Origin: Sphingomonas ginsengisoli An et al. 2013
GTDB taxonomy: Bacteria > Pseudomonadota > Alphaproteobacteria > Sphingomonadales > Sphingomonadaceae
Direction of reading: 5' to 3'
Length of the DNA stretch: 64,000 bases
Assembly: GCF_009363895.1 (NCBI RefSeq)
Contig: NZ_CP045434.1
Span: 2,170,001-2,234,000 of the forward strand
Every line of letters begins with the position of its first letter. Position 1 is the stretch's first letter. Both the position numbers and the translations under genes were made by a program. The notes beneath the pieces were generated by a model, which made no database searches, had not been told where the DNA came from, and worked only from the letters and a program-made list of their open reading frames with translations. Shown piece after piece: positions 56,205-64,000 of this stretch.

Positions 56205-56893
56205 TTCGACGCCTTTGTGTCTCTGCCGCGCTCGCCGGCGCGGCGCTGTTCGCGGTGCCGCAGGCCGCGTCGGCCGACATCGTGCTGAGCCAGCTCGTGC
56301 TCGACCTCGCGCCGGGCAAGCCGGCGCGCGGCGACATCGAGATTTGGAACAACGACAAGGAGCGCGCCTACGTCGTGGTCGAGCCCTATGAGGTGCTGAA
56401 CCCGGGCGCGGCGACCATGCAACGCCACGCCGATCCCGACCCCGAGAAGCTTGGCCTGCTGGTCACGCCGGCGCGGATGATCCTCGAGCCGGGCCAGCGC
56501 AAGCTGCTGCGCATCGCGGCGATCGGCGCGCTGCCGGCGCGCGAGCGGGTCTATCGGGTGACGGTCAAGCCGACCGTCGGCACGGTGCAGTCCAATGTCA
56601 CCGGGTTGAAGTTGCTGATCGGCTACGACGTGCTGGTGCTGCTGCGTCCGGCAGCGCCCGCAGTGACGAAGTTGAGCGGCCGGCGCAGCGGTGACAAGCT
56701 CACCATTCGCAACGACGGCACCGCCAGCGTCGAGCTGGCGGCCGGCAAGGCCTGCGTGGCCAAGAATGTCTGCAAGGAACTGCCGGGCAAGCGGCTCTAT
56801 GCCGGCGCCGAGTGGACGGTCGACGCGCCCGCCGGCACCAGCGTCGACTATGCGGTGCTGACCGCCACCGCCACCGGCCACCAGACCTTCTGA
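56201..56893 (+). CDS. Periplasmic pilus assembly chaperone
   Basis: A 230-residue secreted chaperone: signal peptide (to about ASAD), an N-terminal Ig-like domain (IVLSQLVLDLAPGKPARGDIEIWNNDKERAYVVVEPYEVL), the GVTPARMILEPGQRKLLRI-like segment (LVTPARMILEPGQRKLLRI) and a second domain with two Cys (ACVAKNVC). It is last in the operon pilin-pilin-usher-chaperone, with ATG overlapping the usher stop. It stabilises pilins before usher export. Confidence 0.85.
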   Translation: MIRRLCVSAALAGAALFAVPQAASADIVLSQLVLDLAPGKPARGDIEIWNNDKERAYVVVEPYEVLNPGAATMQRHADPDPEKLGLLVTPARMILEPGQRKLLRIAAIGALPARERVYRVTVKPTVGTVQSNVTGLKLLIGYDVLVLLRPAAPAVTKLSGRRSGDKLTIRNDGTASVELAAGKACVAKNVCKELPGKRLYAGAEWTVDAPAGTSVDYAVLTATATGHQTF

Positions 56894-56907
56894 CGCAGCA
56901 TAAAAGA

Positions 56908-56935
56908 AAGGCGCCCGGGTTGCCCCGAGCGCCTT
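56908..56935. terminator. Bidirectional terminator between the pilus operon and rplT
   Basis: AAGGCGC/GCGCCTT (7 bp) plus inner CGGG/CCCG around a TTGC loop. T-rich tails occur on both sides (TTCCTTAT on plus; TTTCTTTTAT on minus), so it can end both the pilus operon and the rpmI-rplT transcript. Confidence 0.8.
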
Positions 56936-56963
56936 CCTTATCAGTCGCAGTGCGGTGCGAGGA

Positions 56964-57335
56964 TCAGGCCGAGGCCTGCTCCGGCAGAGCGGTGCGCGCC
57001 TGGGCGATCAGCGCCGAGAACGCCGCACCCTCGTGCATCGCCATGTCGGCCAGGACCTTCCGGTCGAGGTCGATGTTGGAGAGCTTGAGCGCGTGCATGA
57101 ACTGACCATAGGTCAGCCCTTCGGCGCGGACCGCGGCGTTGATGCGCTGGATCCAAAGGGCGCGGAAGCTGCGCTTCTTCACCTTGCGATCGCGATAGGC
57201 GTACTGCCCGGCCTTCTCGACCGCCTGGCGGGCGATGCGGATGGTGTTCTTGCGACGGCCGTAATAGCCCTTCGCCTGATCCAACAAACGCTTGTGCTTG
57301 GCGCGGGTGGTAACACCCCGTTTGACGCGTGCCAT
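56964..57335 (-). CDS. rplT: 50S ribosomal protein L20
   Basis: A 123-residue L20: [26 protein letters not shown], then [21 protein letters not shown], which are conserved rRNA-binding segments; a basic protein of normal length. It follows rpmI by 13 bp. infC, usually upstream, is absent from this cluster. Confidence 0.98.
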   Translation of the reverse strand: MARVKRGVTTRAKHKRLLDQAKGYYGRRKNTIRIARQAVEKAGQYAYRDRKVKKRSFRALWIQRINAAVRAEGLTYGQFMHALKLSNIDLDRKVLADMAMHEGAAFSALIAQARTALPEQASA

Positions 57336-57348
57336 CTGTCAGAACTCC

Positions 57349-57552
57349 TTACTTGAGACCGTAGGGGGCCCAAAGCTTCACCCGCGCCGTATCGGCGACG
57401 GCGAGCACTTCGGTTCCGCGGTTCTGACGGATGTACTTGGCGTTGTGGCTGATCAGCCGGTGGCGCTTGCCGGCGACTCCGTGCTTCACCTTGCCAGTGG
57501 CGGTGAGCTTGAAGCGCTTCTTGACGCCGCTCTTGGTCTTGAGCTTGGGCAT
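57349..57552 (-). CDS. rpmI: 50S ribosomal protein L35
   Basis: A 67-residue L35: [25 protein letters not shown]...[23 protein letters not shown], the standard sequence. The ATG at 57552 is the family start. It is first in the rpmI-rplT pair. The 241 bp upstream (57553-57793) hold a promoter-like pair and a short hairpin but no infC. Confidence 0.98.
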   Translation of the reverse strand: MPKLKTKSGVKKRFKLTATGKVKHGVAGKRHRLISHNAKYIRQNRGTEVLAVADTARVKLWAPYGLK

Positions 57553-57639
57553 TTTCGTCTCCTGTGTAGTCCCTGAGCTTTCGCGCGGGACGACGGTTCT
57601 CACCTGACACGGCAGCCCTCACTGGCCGGCCCGGTGGTT

Positions 57640-57657
57640 TTTCCAACGATCTGGAAA
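57640..57657 (-). promoter_or_regulatory. Inverted repeat in the rpmI leader
   Basis: TTTCCA/TGGAAA with a 6-nt loop, just downstream of a promoter candidate on the minus strand. It could be a leader hairpin. Confidence 0.3.
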
Positions 57658-57665
57658 GCGAGGCG

Positions 57666-57694
57666 CCAATAGCGGCCCTTGTCGCCAAAGGCAA
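57666..57694 (-). promoter_or_regulatory. Candidate rpmI-rplT promoter
   Basis: On the minus strand, TTGCCT (57694-57689), a 17-bp spacer and TATTGG (57671-57666), giving a leader of about 105 nt before rpmI. The -10 is imperfect. Confidence 0.35.
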
Positions 57695-57793
57695 GGTAAG
57701 CGGGCGAAGCCTTCCGCGCGGTTAAATCGGGTTCATCGAGGGGCGCGCCCGCGCCTCGTTCGTTTTGGCATCACCAAACCAGGGAGAGTGATG

Positions 57794-58003
57794 ATGATCC
57801 GTTCGACGATACTGACCGCCGCGCTGGCCTGCGCCGCGCTCGCGATCCCCGCCACGGCCGACGCCAAGGGCTGCCTCAAGGGCGCCGCGGTCGGCGGTGT
57901 CGGCGGGCATATGATCGGCAGGGGCCACGCGGTGGCGGGCGCCGCCGCCGGCTGCATGGCGGGCCATATGCACGCCAAGCACAAGGCGATGAAGCACGCC
58001 TGA
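57794..58003 (+). CDS. Small secreted glycine- and histidine-rich protein
   Basis: A 69-residue peptide: signal peptide (MIRSTILTAALACAALAIPATADA), then KGCLKGAAVGGVGGHMIGRGHAVAGAAAGCMAGHMHAKHKAMKHA, with glycine-zipper-like repeats, two Cys and four to five His. Probably envelope-located; metal binding or membrane insertion are possible roles. ATG 57794 has GGGAG 7-8 nt upstream; in-frame GTG and ATG 3-6 nt earlier exist. Confidence 0.75.
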   Translation: MIRSTILTAALACAALAIPATADAKGCLKGAAVGGVGGHMIGRGHAVAGAAAGCMAGHMHAKHKAMKHA

Positions 58004-58008
58004 GGCGG

Positions 58009-58659
58009 CTACCAGGGGACGCGATTCCCCTGGAAGTCGAAGAACTCGCCCGAATCGGCGGTGGTGAGGCCGTCGATCACGCGGCGCATTCCGGCGATGC
58101 TCTCCTCCGGCTGGACCGGCGCATTGGGCCCGCCCATCCGCGTCTTGACCCAGCCGGGGTGGAGCACCGCGCAGGTCAGCTCGCGATTGGCGAGCGCGAG
58201 CGTCCGCCACGCCATGTTGAGCGCGGTCTTGCTCGACCGGTAGGCGAGGTAGCCGCCGCTGGTGTTGTCCTCGATCGACCCCATCCGGGTGCTCACCGCG
58301 ATCAGCTTGCCGCGCGCCTGGGCGACGTTGGGCAGCAGCCGCTGGGTGAGCAGGTAGGGCGCGACCGTATTGACCGCGAGCGCGTCAAGCCACTGGCGGG
58401 CGCCGTCGGCGTCGCGCGCCTCGGTCGGGCCATAGGTGCCGGCATTGGCGATCAGCAGGTCGAGCGGCCCGTCGAGCGAAAAAGCCGCGACCGCGTCGAG
58501 GTCGGCGAGGTCGAGCTGGCGCACCTCGGCGCCGAGCGCGGTGACCTCGGCCGCCGGCTCGCGCGTGGTCGCCACCACCTCCCACCGGTCGCGGGCGAAC
58601 TGGCGCACGAATTCGAGCCCGAGACCGCGATTGGCACCGGTGATGAGCACTCTGGGCAT
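58009..58659 (-). CDS. Short-chain dehydrogenase/reductase family protein
   Basis: A 216-residue Rossmann-fold SDR: LITGANRGLGLEFVRQFA (TGxxxGxG), IANAGTYGP (NAG) and the YxxxK catalytic pair in YLAYRSSKTALN; Ser in AVSTRMGS. It resembles C-factor-like SDRs. Substrate unknown. The coupled gene order with prs is incidental. Confidence 0.9.
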   Translation of the reverse strand: MPRVLITGANRGLGLEFVRQFARDRWEVVATTREPAAEVTALGAEVRQLDLADLDAVAAFSLDGPLDLLIANAGTYGPTEARDADGARQWLDALAVNTVAPYLLTQRLLPNVAQARGKLIAVSTRMGSIEDNTSGGYLAYRSSKTALNMAWRTLALANRELTCAVLHPGWVKTRMGGPNAPVQPEESIAGMRRVIDGLTTADSGEFFDFQGNRVPW

Positions 58660-58671
58660 GGGAAAATCCTC

Positions 58672-59604
58672 TTAGTCGAACAGGCTCGAAACGCTCGACT
58701 CGTCGGCAATTCTCCGCATCGCCTCGGCGAGCAGGGGGGCGATGGTCAGGCGGCGGATCTTGTCGTGCGCAGCACTGTCGCCGGCGTAGATCGAATCGGT
58801 CACCACCAGTTCGGTCAGTTCGCTCTGCGCGACGCGCGCCGCCGCCCCGCCCGACAGCACGCCGTGGGTGACGTAAGCGACGACCTCGGTCGCCCCCTGC
58901 TGCTTCAAGGCGGCGGCGGCGTTGCACAGCGTGCCGGCCGAATCGACGATGTCGTCGATCAGCACGCAGAAGCGGCCCGAGACGTCGCCGATAATGTTCA
59001 TCACTTCCGATTCGCCCGCGCGCTCGCGGCGCTTGTCGACGATCGCCAGCGGGGCGTTGTCGAGCCGCTTGGCGAGGCTGCGCGCGCGGACCACGCCGCC
59101 GACGTCGGGGGAAACCACGGTGATCGGCTGGTCGGCGAAGCGCGCCTGGATGTCGGCGCTCATTACCGGGGCGCCGAACAGATTGTCGGTCGGGATGTCG
59201 AAGAAGCCCTGGATCTGCCCGGCATGGAGGTCGACGCTCAGCACCCGGTCGGCGCCGGCCTTGGTGATGAGATTGGCGACCAGCTTGGCTGAGATGGGGG
59301 TGCGCGGCCCGGGCTTCCGGTCCTGGCGGGCGTAGCCGAAGTAAGGCACCACCGCGGTGATCCGCTTGGCCGACGCGCGGCGCAGCGCGTCGATGCAGAT
59401 CAGCAATTCCATCAAATTGTCGTTGGCGGGGTAGCTGGTCGGCTGGATCAGGAAGACGTCCTCGCCGCGGACATTCTCGTGGATCTCGACGAAAATCTCC
59501 TCGTCGGCGAAGCGGCGGACGCTGGCCTGTGTGAGCGGAAGCTCGAGATAGTCGCTGATCGCCTTGGCGAGCGGCAGGTTCGAATTGCCGGCGAGAATCT
59601 TCAT
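58672..59604 (-). CDS. prs: Ribose-phosphate pyrophosphokinase
   Basis: Makes PRPP from ribose 5-phosphate and ATP. The 310-residue protein has the conserved [42 protein letters not shown] and [18 protein letters not shown] (PRPP-binding DDIVDTAGT-like) motifs. ATG 59604 gives [13 protein letters not shown]; the longer upstream reading is rejected. Confidence 0.97.
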   Translation of the reverse strand: MKILAGNSNLPLAKAISDYLELPLTQASVRRFADEEIFVEIHENVRGEDVFLIQPTSYPANDNLMELLICIDALRRASAKRITAVVPYFGYARQDRKPGPRTPISAKLVANLITKAGADRVLSVDLHAGQIQGFFDIPTDNLFGAPVMSADIQARFADQPITVVSPDVGGVVRARSLAKRLDNAPLAIVDKRRERAGESEVMNIIGDVSGRFCVLIDDIVDSAGTLCNAAAALKQQGATEVVAYVTHGVLSGGAAARVAQSELTELVVTDSIYAGDSAAHDKIRRLTIAPLLAEAMRRIADESSVSSLFD

Positions 59605-59690
59605 GATGTGAGCGGCCCCTTCGCGTGACGCCACCGCTCCTAGCGACCCCATGCGTTGGACGGAAGGGCGCGAACCGCTAGAGGCTGCGC

Positions 59691-61349
59691 ATGACCGATC
59701 GGCTGACCATCGCGCTCGCCCAGATGAATCAGACGGTGGGCGACCTCGCCGGCAACGCCGCCGCGATCCTGGCGATGCGCGAGGCGGCGGCTGGAGCCGA
59801 CCTGCTGCTGGTGCCCGAGCTGCAGCTGACCGGCTATCCGCCCGAGGATCTGGTGCTCAAGCCAAGCTTCCTCCGCCGCACCGCTGAGGAAGCGGCGAAG
59901 CTGGTGGCGGCGACCGCCGCGCCCGGCCCGGCGGTCGCCTTCGGCTCGATCGTGGTGCGCGAGGGGCGCGCTCATAATGCCATGATCGTCGCCGACGAGG
60001 GGCGCGAGCTGTTCGTCACCTTGAAACGCGAGCTGCCCAACTACGGCACCTTCGACGAGAAGCGCGTCTTTACCCCCGGCCCGCTGCCCGAAGTGTTCAC
60101 TTTCAAGGGCGTGCGGATCGGCATCCCGATCTGCGAGGACATCTGGCTCGAGGACGTCTGCCAGCATCTGGCCGCGGCGGGCGCCGAGCTATTCCTCGTC
60201 CCCAACGGCAGCCCTTACGAGCTCGACAAGGACGCCATCCGCCGGACACTGGTCGAGGAGCGCGTGCGCACCTCCGGACGGCCGATGGCCTATCTCAACC
60301 GGGTCGGCGGGCAGGACGAGCTGGCGTTCGACGGCTCGTCCTTCGTGGTCAACGCCGACGGCCGACTGGTGGTCCAGCTGCCCGATTGGAAGGAGCAGCT
60401 GGTCCTCACCGAATGGGCGCGCGAGGAGTCCGGCTGGACCTGCTACACCCGACTGCACAACCCGCTCGATCACTTCCCGCAGGACATCTACCACGCGATG
60501 ACCGTGGGGTTGCGCGACTATGTGAATCGCAACGGCTTCCCCGGCGTGCTGCTCGGCCTGTCGGGCGGAATCGATAGCGCGCTGTCGGCGGCGGTGGCGG
60601 TCGACGCGCTCGGCGCCGACCGGGTGTGGTGCGTGATGATGCCGTCGGCCTACACCCATTCGACCAGCGTCGAGGATGCGCAGGAGTGCGCGCGGCTGCT
60701 CGGTTGCCGCCATGACGTCATCCCGATCCTGCCCGCGATCGAGGCGGTCGCGGGGATGATGAAGCAGAGCTACGGCGACCGCCCGCCCGGCCTCGCTGAG
60801 GAGAATACCCAGGCGCGGCTGCGAATGGTGGTGCTGATGGGCCTGAGCAACAAGTTCGGTCACATGCTGCTGACCACCGGTAACAAGAGCGAGATGAGCG
60901 TCGGTTATTCGACCCTCTACGGCGATCTGGCGGGCGGCTATTCGGTGCTCAAGGACGCTTACAAGTCGACCGTCTTCGCGCTGTCGCGCTGGCGCAACGG
61001 CCATCGGCCCGAGGACGCGCTGGGGCCGAGCGGGCCGGTGATGCCGCAGCGGGTGATCGACAAGCCGCCCTCGGCCGAACTGCGCCCCGACCAGAAGGAC
61101 GAGGACAGCCTGCCGCCCTACAGCCTGCTCGACCCGATCCTCGAAGGGCTGGTCGACCAGGAGAAGAGCGTCGCCGAGGTCGTCGAAGCGACCGGAGCCG
61201 ACCGCGCGATCGTGGCGGAAATGGAGAAGCTCGTCCTTCGTGCGGAGTACAAGCGCCGCCAGGCCCCGCCGGGGGTCAAGATCGGCAGTCGCAACTTCGG
61301 CCGCGACCGCCGCTACCCGATCACCAACGCCTTTCGCACCGGTTCGTAG
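59691..61349 (+). CDS. nadE: Glutamine-dependent NAD+ synthetase
   Basis: Amidates nicotinic acid adenine dinucleotide to NAD+. The 552-residue protein has an N-terminal nitrilase/glutaminase domain ([13 protein letters not shown] with Glu; [14 protein letters not shown] with Lys; IPICEDIW with Cys) and a C-terminal synthetase with [20 protein letters not shown] (PP-loop) and [18 protein letters not shown]. It is divergent from prs. Confidence 0.96.
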   Translation: MTDRLTIALAQMNQTVGDLAGNAAAILAMREAAAGADLLLVPELQLTGYPPEDLVLKPSFLRRTAEEAAKLVAATAAPGPAVAFGSIVVREGRAHNAMIVADEGRELFVTLKRELPNYGTFDEKRVFTPGPLPEVFTFKGVRIGIPICEDIWLEDVCQHLAAAGAELFLVPNGSPYELDKDAIRRTLVEERVRTSGRPMAYLNRVGGQDELAFDGSSFVVNADGRLVVQLPDWKEQLVLTEWAREESGWTCYTRLHNPLDHFPQDIYHAMTVGLRDYVNRNGFPGVLLGLSGGIDSALSAAVAVDALGADRVWCVMMPSAYTHSTSVEDAQECARLLGCRHDVIPILPAIEAVAGMMKQSYGDRPPGLAEENTQARLRMVVLMGLSNKFGHMLLTTGNKSEMSVGYSTLYGDLAGGYSVLKDAYKSTVFALSRWRNGHRPEDALGPSGPVMPQRVIDKPPSAELRPDQKDEDSLPPYSLLDPILEGLVDQEKSVAEVVEATGADRAIVAEMEKLVLRAEYKRRQAPPGVKIGSRNFGRDRRYPITNAFRTGS

Positions 61350-61385
61350 CTGATAAGGTCACGCTTTTCCTGGCGGGGGCGTGGA

Positions 61386-62084
61386 ATGTTCCGGACGGTT
61401 CGACACTGGTGGAGCGAGGGCAGCGGCCAGCACACCGCGCGCCTGTTCGTGTTCGAACTCACCGTCGTCATCGCCGGCGTGCTGATCGCGCAGGGGTTGG
61501 CGAACGCGGTGACTGAACGAGGGCAGCAGGCGCAGATGGAAGACTCGCGCCGCCGCGCGAGGCGTCAGCTCGGCGATAATCTGGCTTATGGCCTTGCATG
61601 GAAGGCAGCTATTCCTTGCCTCGACCAGCGCATGCAGAACGTCATACGATCCGACCCGTTGCATCCGATGAGCAAGGAAATGCTGGAACGGCCGCGGATG
61701 GCGGCCTTCTATGTCGACGAAATCGACAACCAGTCCGAATTGTTGATGCGTCAGCGACATGGCGACGCCGACGCCGATAAGATTAAGCAGGCGTCAGCTG
61801 ACATCGCCCTTGCTCAGCATAATGTCGACGCGATCATCCATGCCTGGGGTAGACTCAGCCTGCTCGACCCGACCTTCGGTAAACCGAGTGACGCGGACCG
61901 AACGGTGGCGCGAGCAGCGGCGGCGGACGTCCGCGCCGAACTGCGAGGCTTGGATTTCCTGATCGGAGAACTCGGCAAGATCGCGCAAACGACAGGTGTC
62001 GCGTCGCACACCGAGGATCGCATTCGACCGGCTCGGACATGCGAAGAGATGTGGCGCAGCAATGCCACTTACGTTTCGCTGTGA
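61386..62084 (+). CDS. Unknown one-TM protein
   Basis: A 232-residue protein with an N-terminal helix (about 17-38, TARLFVFELTVVIAGVLIAQGL), then a highly charged helical region (ERGQQAQMEDSRRRARRQL) and further alpha-helix with a conserved-looking AIPCLDQRMQNVI stretch. I do not recognise a family with certainty; the layout (short N-tail, one TM, long alpha-helical cytoplasmic or periplasmic part) recalls DUF6090-like proteins. Base composition is slightly less GC-rich than its neighbours. The start at 61386 has a weak ribosome site. Confidence 0.6.
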   Translation: MFRTVRHWWSEGSGQHTARLFVFELTVVIAGVLIAQGLANAVTERGQQAQMEDSRRRARRQLGDNLAYGLAWKAAIPCLDQRMQNVIRSDPLHPMSKEMLERPRMAAFYVDEIDNQSELLMRQRHGDADADKIKQASADIALAQHNVDAIIHAWGRLSLLDPTFGKPSDADRTVARAAAADVRAELRGLDFLIGELGKIAQTTGVASHTEDRIRPARTCEEMWRSNATYVSL

Positions 62085-62133
62085 TCGACGAGTAGCTATG
62101 GCCCGAAAGCCGCGTCTGCTTTAGCCGGACCTC

Positions 62134-63450
62134 ATGACCTTCGTCACCCGTTTCGCGCCGTCCCCCACCGGTCGGCTCCACGCCGGCAACATTCGTACTG
62201 CGCTCCACAATTTCCTTTTCGCGCGCAAGCATGGCGGCCGGTTCCTGCTGCGGATCGACGATACCGATGCCGAGCGCTCGACCGCCGAGCATGAGCAGGC
62301 GATCCGCGACGACCTCGGTTGGCTCGGGCTCAGCTTCGACGACAGTGTCCGCCAGTCCGAGCGGTTTGCGCTGTACGGGCGCGAGTTCGAGCGGCTGCGC
62401 GAAGGTGGCCGCGTCTATGCCTGCTACGAAACTCCCGAGGAACTCGACCTTCGCCGCAAGATCCTGCTCGGGCGCGGGTTGCCGCCGGTCTACGAGCGAC
62501 CCGATGGCGAGAATGCAGCGGTCGAGGGGCGGGCCCCGCACTGGCGCTTCCGGCTCGACCATGACGCGCCGATCGGCTGGACCGACCTCATCCGCGGCGA
62601 GCAGAAGTTCGATCCCAAGCTGCTCAGCGATCCAGTCATCCGCCGCGCCGACGGGAGCTGGCTTTACCTGCTGCCGAGCGTGATCGACGATATCGACCTT
62701 GGCGTCACCCACATCGTCCGCGGCGAGGACCATGTCTCGAACAGCGCAGTGCAGCTGCAGATGTTCGCCGCGCTCGGCGCGCCGGCGCCGCAACTGGCGC
62801 ACGAGGCGCTGCTGGTCGCGGCCGAGGGCAAGCTGAGCAAGCGGCTCGGCGCGAGCGGGGTGCCCGCACTGCAGGAGGCGGGGCTCGAGCCGATGGCGCT
62901 GCTGTCGCTGCTCGCGCGGCTCGGTACCTCGCAGCCGGTCGAGCCGGTTGCCGACTTGGGCCAGCTCGCCGAGACGTTCGACTTCGCCCACTTCGGCCGC
63001 GCGCCGGCGCATTTCGATTTGCATGAGGTCGAGCTGCTCAACGCCCGCTTGCTCCACCAGCTGCCGTACGCGGCGGTTGCCGAGCGACTCCCTGCTGAGG
63101 TGAGCGAAGAGGATTGGCTTTTACTCCGCTCGGCGCTGCACCGGCTGGATGAGATCGGCGAGTGGCTGCCGGTGCTGGGTGGGGACATCGCCGCGCCCGA
63201 CCTCACGCCCGACGATCGCGCCTACCTCGGCGAGGCGTTGGCGCTGCTGCCATCACTCGGCTGGGACGACGACCCGTGGCACCAGCTCACCGCCGCACTC
63301 AAGGAGCGCACGGGGCGCAAGGGCAAGGCGCTGTTCCTGCCGCTGCGCCGCGCGCTGACCGGGCGCGACTCGGGGCCCGAGATGGCGCCGCTGTTCAAGC
63401 GGCTCGGTCCCGACCTCGCCAATGCCCGGCTGACCGCCGCCAGCATCTAA
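62134..63450 (+). CDS. gltX: Glutamate--tRNA ligase
   Basis: Class I synthetase for tRNA-Glu (438 residues). It has the HIGH-like motif FAPSPTGRLHAGNIR, LLRIDDTDAERS, the central zinc-lacking region HWRFRLDHDAPIGWTDLIRGE, KMSKS-like GKLSKRLG and a C-terminal anticodon-binding domain. It is shorter than E. coli GltX and similar to the second, non-discriminating type in alphaproteobacteria, which may also charge tRNA-Gln; that role is inferred. Confidence 0.95.
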   Translation: MTFVTRFAPSPTGRLHAGNIRTALHNFLFARKHGGRFLLRIDDTDAERSTAEHEQAIRDDLGWLGLSFDDSVRQSERFALYGREFERLREGGRVYACYETPEELDLRRKILLGRGLPPVYERPDGENAAVEGRAPHWRFRLDHDAPIGWTDLIRGEQKFDPKLLSDPVIRRADGSWLYLLPSVIDDIDLGVTHIVRGEDHVSNSAVQLQMFAALGAPAPQLAHEALLVAAEGKLSKRLGASGVPALQEAGLEPMALLSLLARLGTSQPVEPVADLGQLAETFDFAHFGRAPAHFDLHEVELLNARLLHQLPYAAVAERLPAEVSEEDWLLLRSALHRLDEIGEWLPVLGGDIAAPDLTPDDRAYLGEALALLPSLGWDDDPWHQLTAALKERTGRKGKALFLPLRRALTGRDSGPEMAPLFKRLGPDLANARLTAASI

Positions 63451-63466
63451 GCGCGTCATGAGACAC

Positions 63467-63507
63467 TGTTACATTTCGCTTGCACGACTCACGTGATGAT
63501 GTAACAT
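63467..63507 (+). promoter_or_regulatory. Promoter/operator candidate upstream of the TonB gene
   Basis: TGTTACAT (63467) and ATGTAACA (63499) form an 8-bp inverted repeat spaced 24 bp apart; each contains a TGTWACA core. A promoter candidate TTGCAC (63480)-16 bp-TAACAT (63502) overlaps the right arm. Likely a regulated promoter for tonB. Confidence 0.45.
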
Positions 63508-63512
63508 TAATT

Positions 63513-63527
63513 CTCCTCAGCGAGGAG
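63513..63527 (+). promoter_or_regulatory. Hairpin masking the tonB ribosome site
   Basis: CTCCTC-AGC-GAGGAG folds into a 6-bp stem whose right arm contains the AGGAG ribosome site (63523-63527), 7 nt before the ATG. This could control translation, for example with temperature or a trans-acting factor. Confidence 0.4.
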
Positions 63528-63534
63528 ACGTGCC

Positions 63535-64000
63535 ATGCTTGCCTATGCCGCACACCGCCGGGTTCACCGGCAACTCAGCCCCGCCACCCTGATCGCGATC
63601 GTCGGCGTCCATGCCGTCGCCCTGACGCTGGTCGCGCTCGCCAAGATGGACGTGGTGCGTATCCCGAACGTCATCACGACCACCTATCGCGTGCCGCCCG
63701 AGATCGATCCGCCGCCTGAGCAGACGGTCAAGCCGAAGCCGCAGCCGGTCACCCACCCGACCGAATCCAACATCGACCGTTTCAAGCCGATCATTCCCCC
63801 ACCGCCCAGCGGTGGCCAGACGCTCGACCCCGGGCCGATCGTGGTCGACCCCGGCCCGACCATCGGCCTGGGCACCGATACGGGAGCCGGGCCAGTACTG
63901 CCGCCCAAGCCACCGACGATCGTCATGCCCAAGCCGACCGCGCCGGTGCTCGCCACCCCCGCCGACCAGCTTCGCCCGCCCTATCCCGAGGAGAAGCGCC
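63535..64000 (+). CDS. Energy transducer TonB, N-terminal part, cut by window edge
   Basis: The visible 155 residues show a short N-tail, one TM helix (about 15-34, PATLIAIVGVHAVALTLVAL) and a Pro-rich periplasmic spacer (PPEIDPPPEQTVKPKPQPV...PPPPSGGQTLDPGP). This is the TonB architecture; the C-terminal beta domain is off the right edge. It transmits ExbBD force to outer-membrane receptors. The ribosome site is partly sequestered in a hairpin. Confidence 0.85.
   Translation, partial: MLAYAAHRRVHRQLSPATLIAIVGVHAVALTLVALAKMDVVRIPNVITTTYRVPPEIDPPPEQTVKPKPQPVTHPTESNIDRFKPIIPPPPSGGQTLDPGPIVVDPGPTIGLGTDTGAGPVLPPKPPTIVMPKPTAPVLATPADQLRPPYPEEKR

Overview
This window is chromosomal DNA of a high-GC alphaproteobacterium, most likely a member of the Sphingomonadales (a Sphingomonas-like genus). 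The call rests on gene content and order: maf-aroE-coaE-dnaQ facing hemE-hemJ-rho-mnmE-mnmG-rsmG-parA-parB; small alphaproteobacterial families such as DUF4170, DUF1491, DUF3576 and MmcB; and SCPU-type pilins. Genes are densely packed, many overlap by ATGA or GTGA, and GTG starts are common. I see no insertion sequence, prophage, CRISPR array or clear pseudogene. The first (gpsA) and last (tonB-like) genes are cut by the window edges.

Layout. 0-4.8 kb: gpsA and tsaD on the minus strand, then hemC, hemD, a mitofilin-like membrane protein and a class A beta-lactamase-like lipoprotein on the plus strand. 4.8-9.4 kb: the glyoxylate shunt, aceA-DUF4170-aceB, divergent from a RamB-type regulator with two inverted repeats between them. 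9.5-12.9 kb: pheST. 12.9-17 kb: plsC, a YdcF protein, ftsX and ftsE, then a zinc-ribbon membrane protein and tRNA-Leu(GAG). 17.3-27.7 kb: msrB and a class A PBP, then mostly minus-strand genes ending in ptsN, hpf, dnaQ, coaE, aroE and maf. 27.7-28.0 kb: a noncoding region that I interpret as the chromosomal origin. 28-37 kb: hemE, hemJ, rho, a TerC protein, mnmE, mnmG, rsmG, parA and parB, with two perfect parS sites. 37-41.5 kb: leuS-lptE-holA and a DUF3576 lipoprotein on the minus strand. 41.6-51.7 kb: an outer-membrane beta-barrel, a ThiE-like protein, a YggS protein, ribA, xthA, lolA, ftsK, a UbiH-type monooxygenase, a LON-domain protein and a thioredoxin-TPR protein. 51.8 kb: tRNA-Gly(GCC). 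52-57 kb: a four-gene chaperone-usher pilus operon beside a truncated pilin-like orphan. 57-64 kb: rpmI-rplT, a glycine-rich secreted peptide, an SDR, prs, nadE, an unknown one-TM protein, gltX and the start of a TonB protein.

How it fits together. The centre is a replication and segregation hub. Genes on both sides of 27.8 kb mostly point away from it. The noncoding gap has a DnaA-box-like 9-mer, a 40-bp AT-rich stretch beside hemE and six GANTC (CcrM-type) sites in 289 bp. parAB and two parS palindromes lie 5-8 kb to its right. The most unusual local systems are the SCPU pilus operon with its opposite-strand mini-pilin, the glyoxylate operon with an embedded DUF4170 gene, and several leaders with competing or ribosome-site-masking hairpins.
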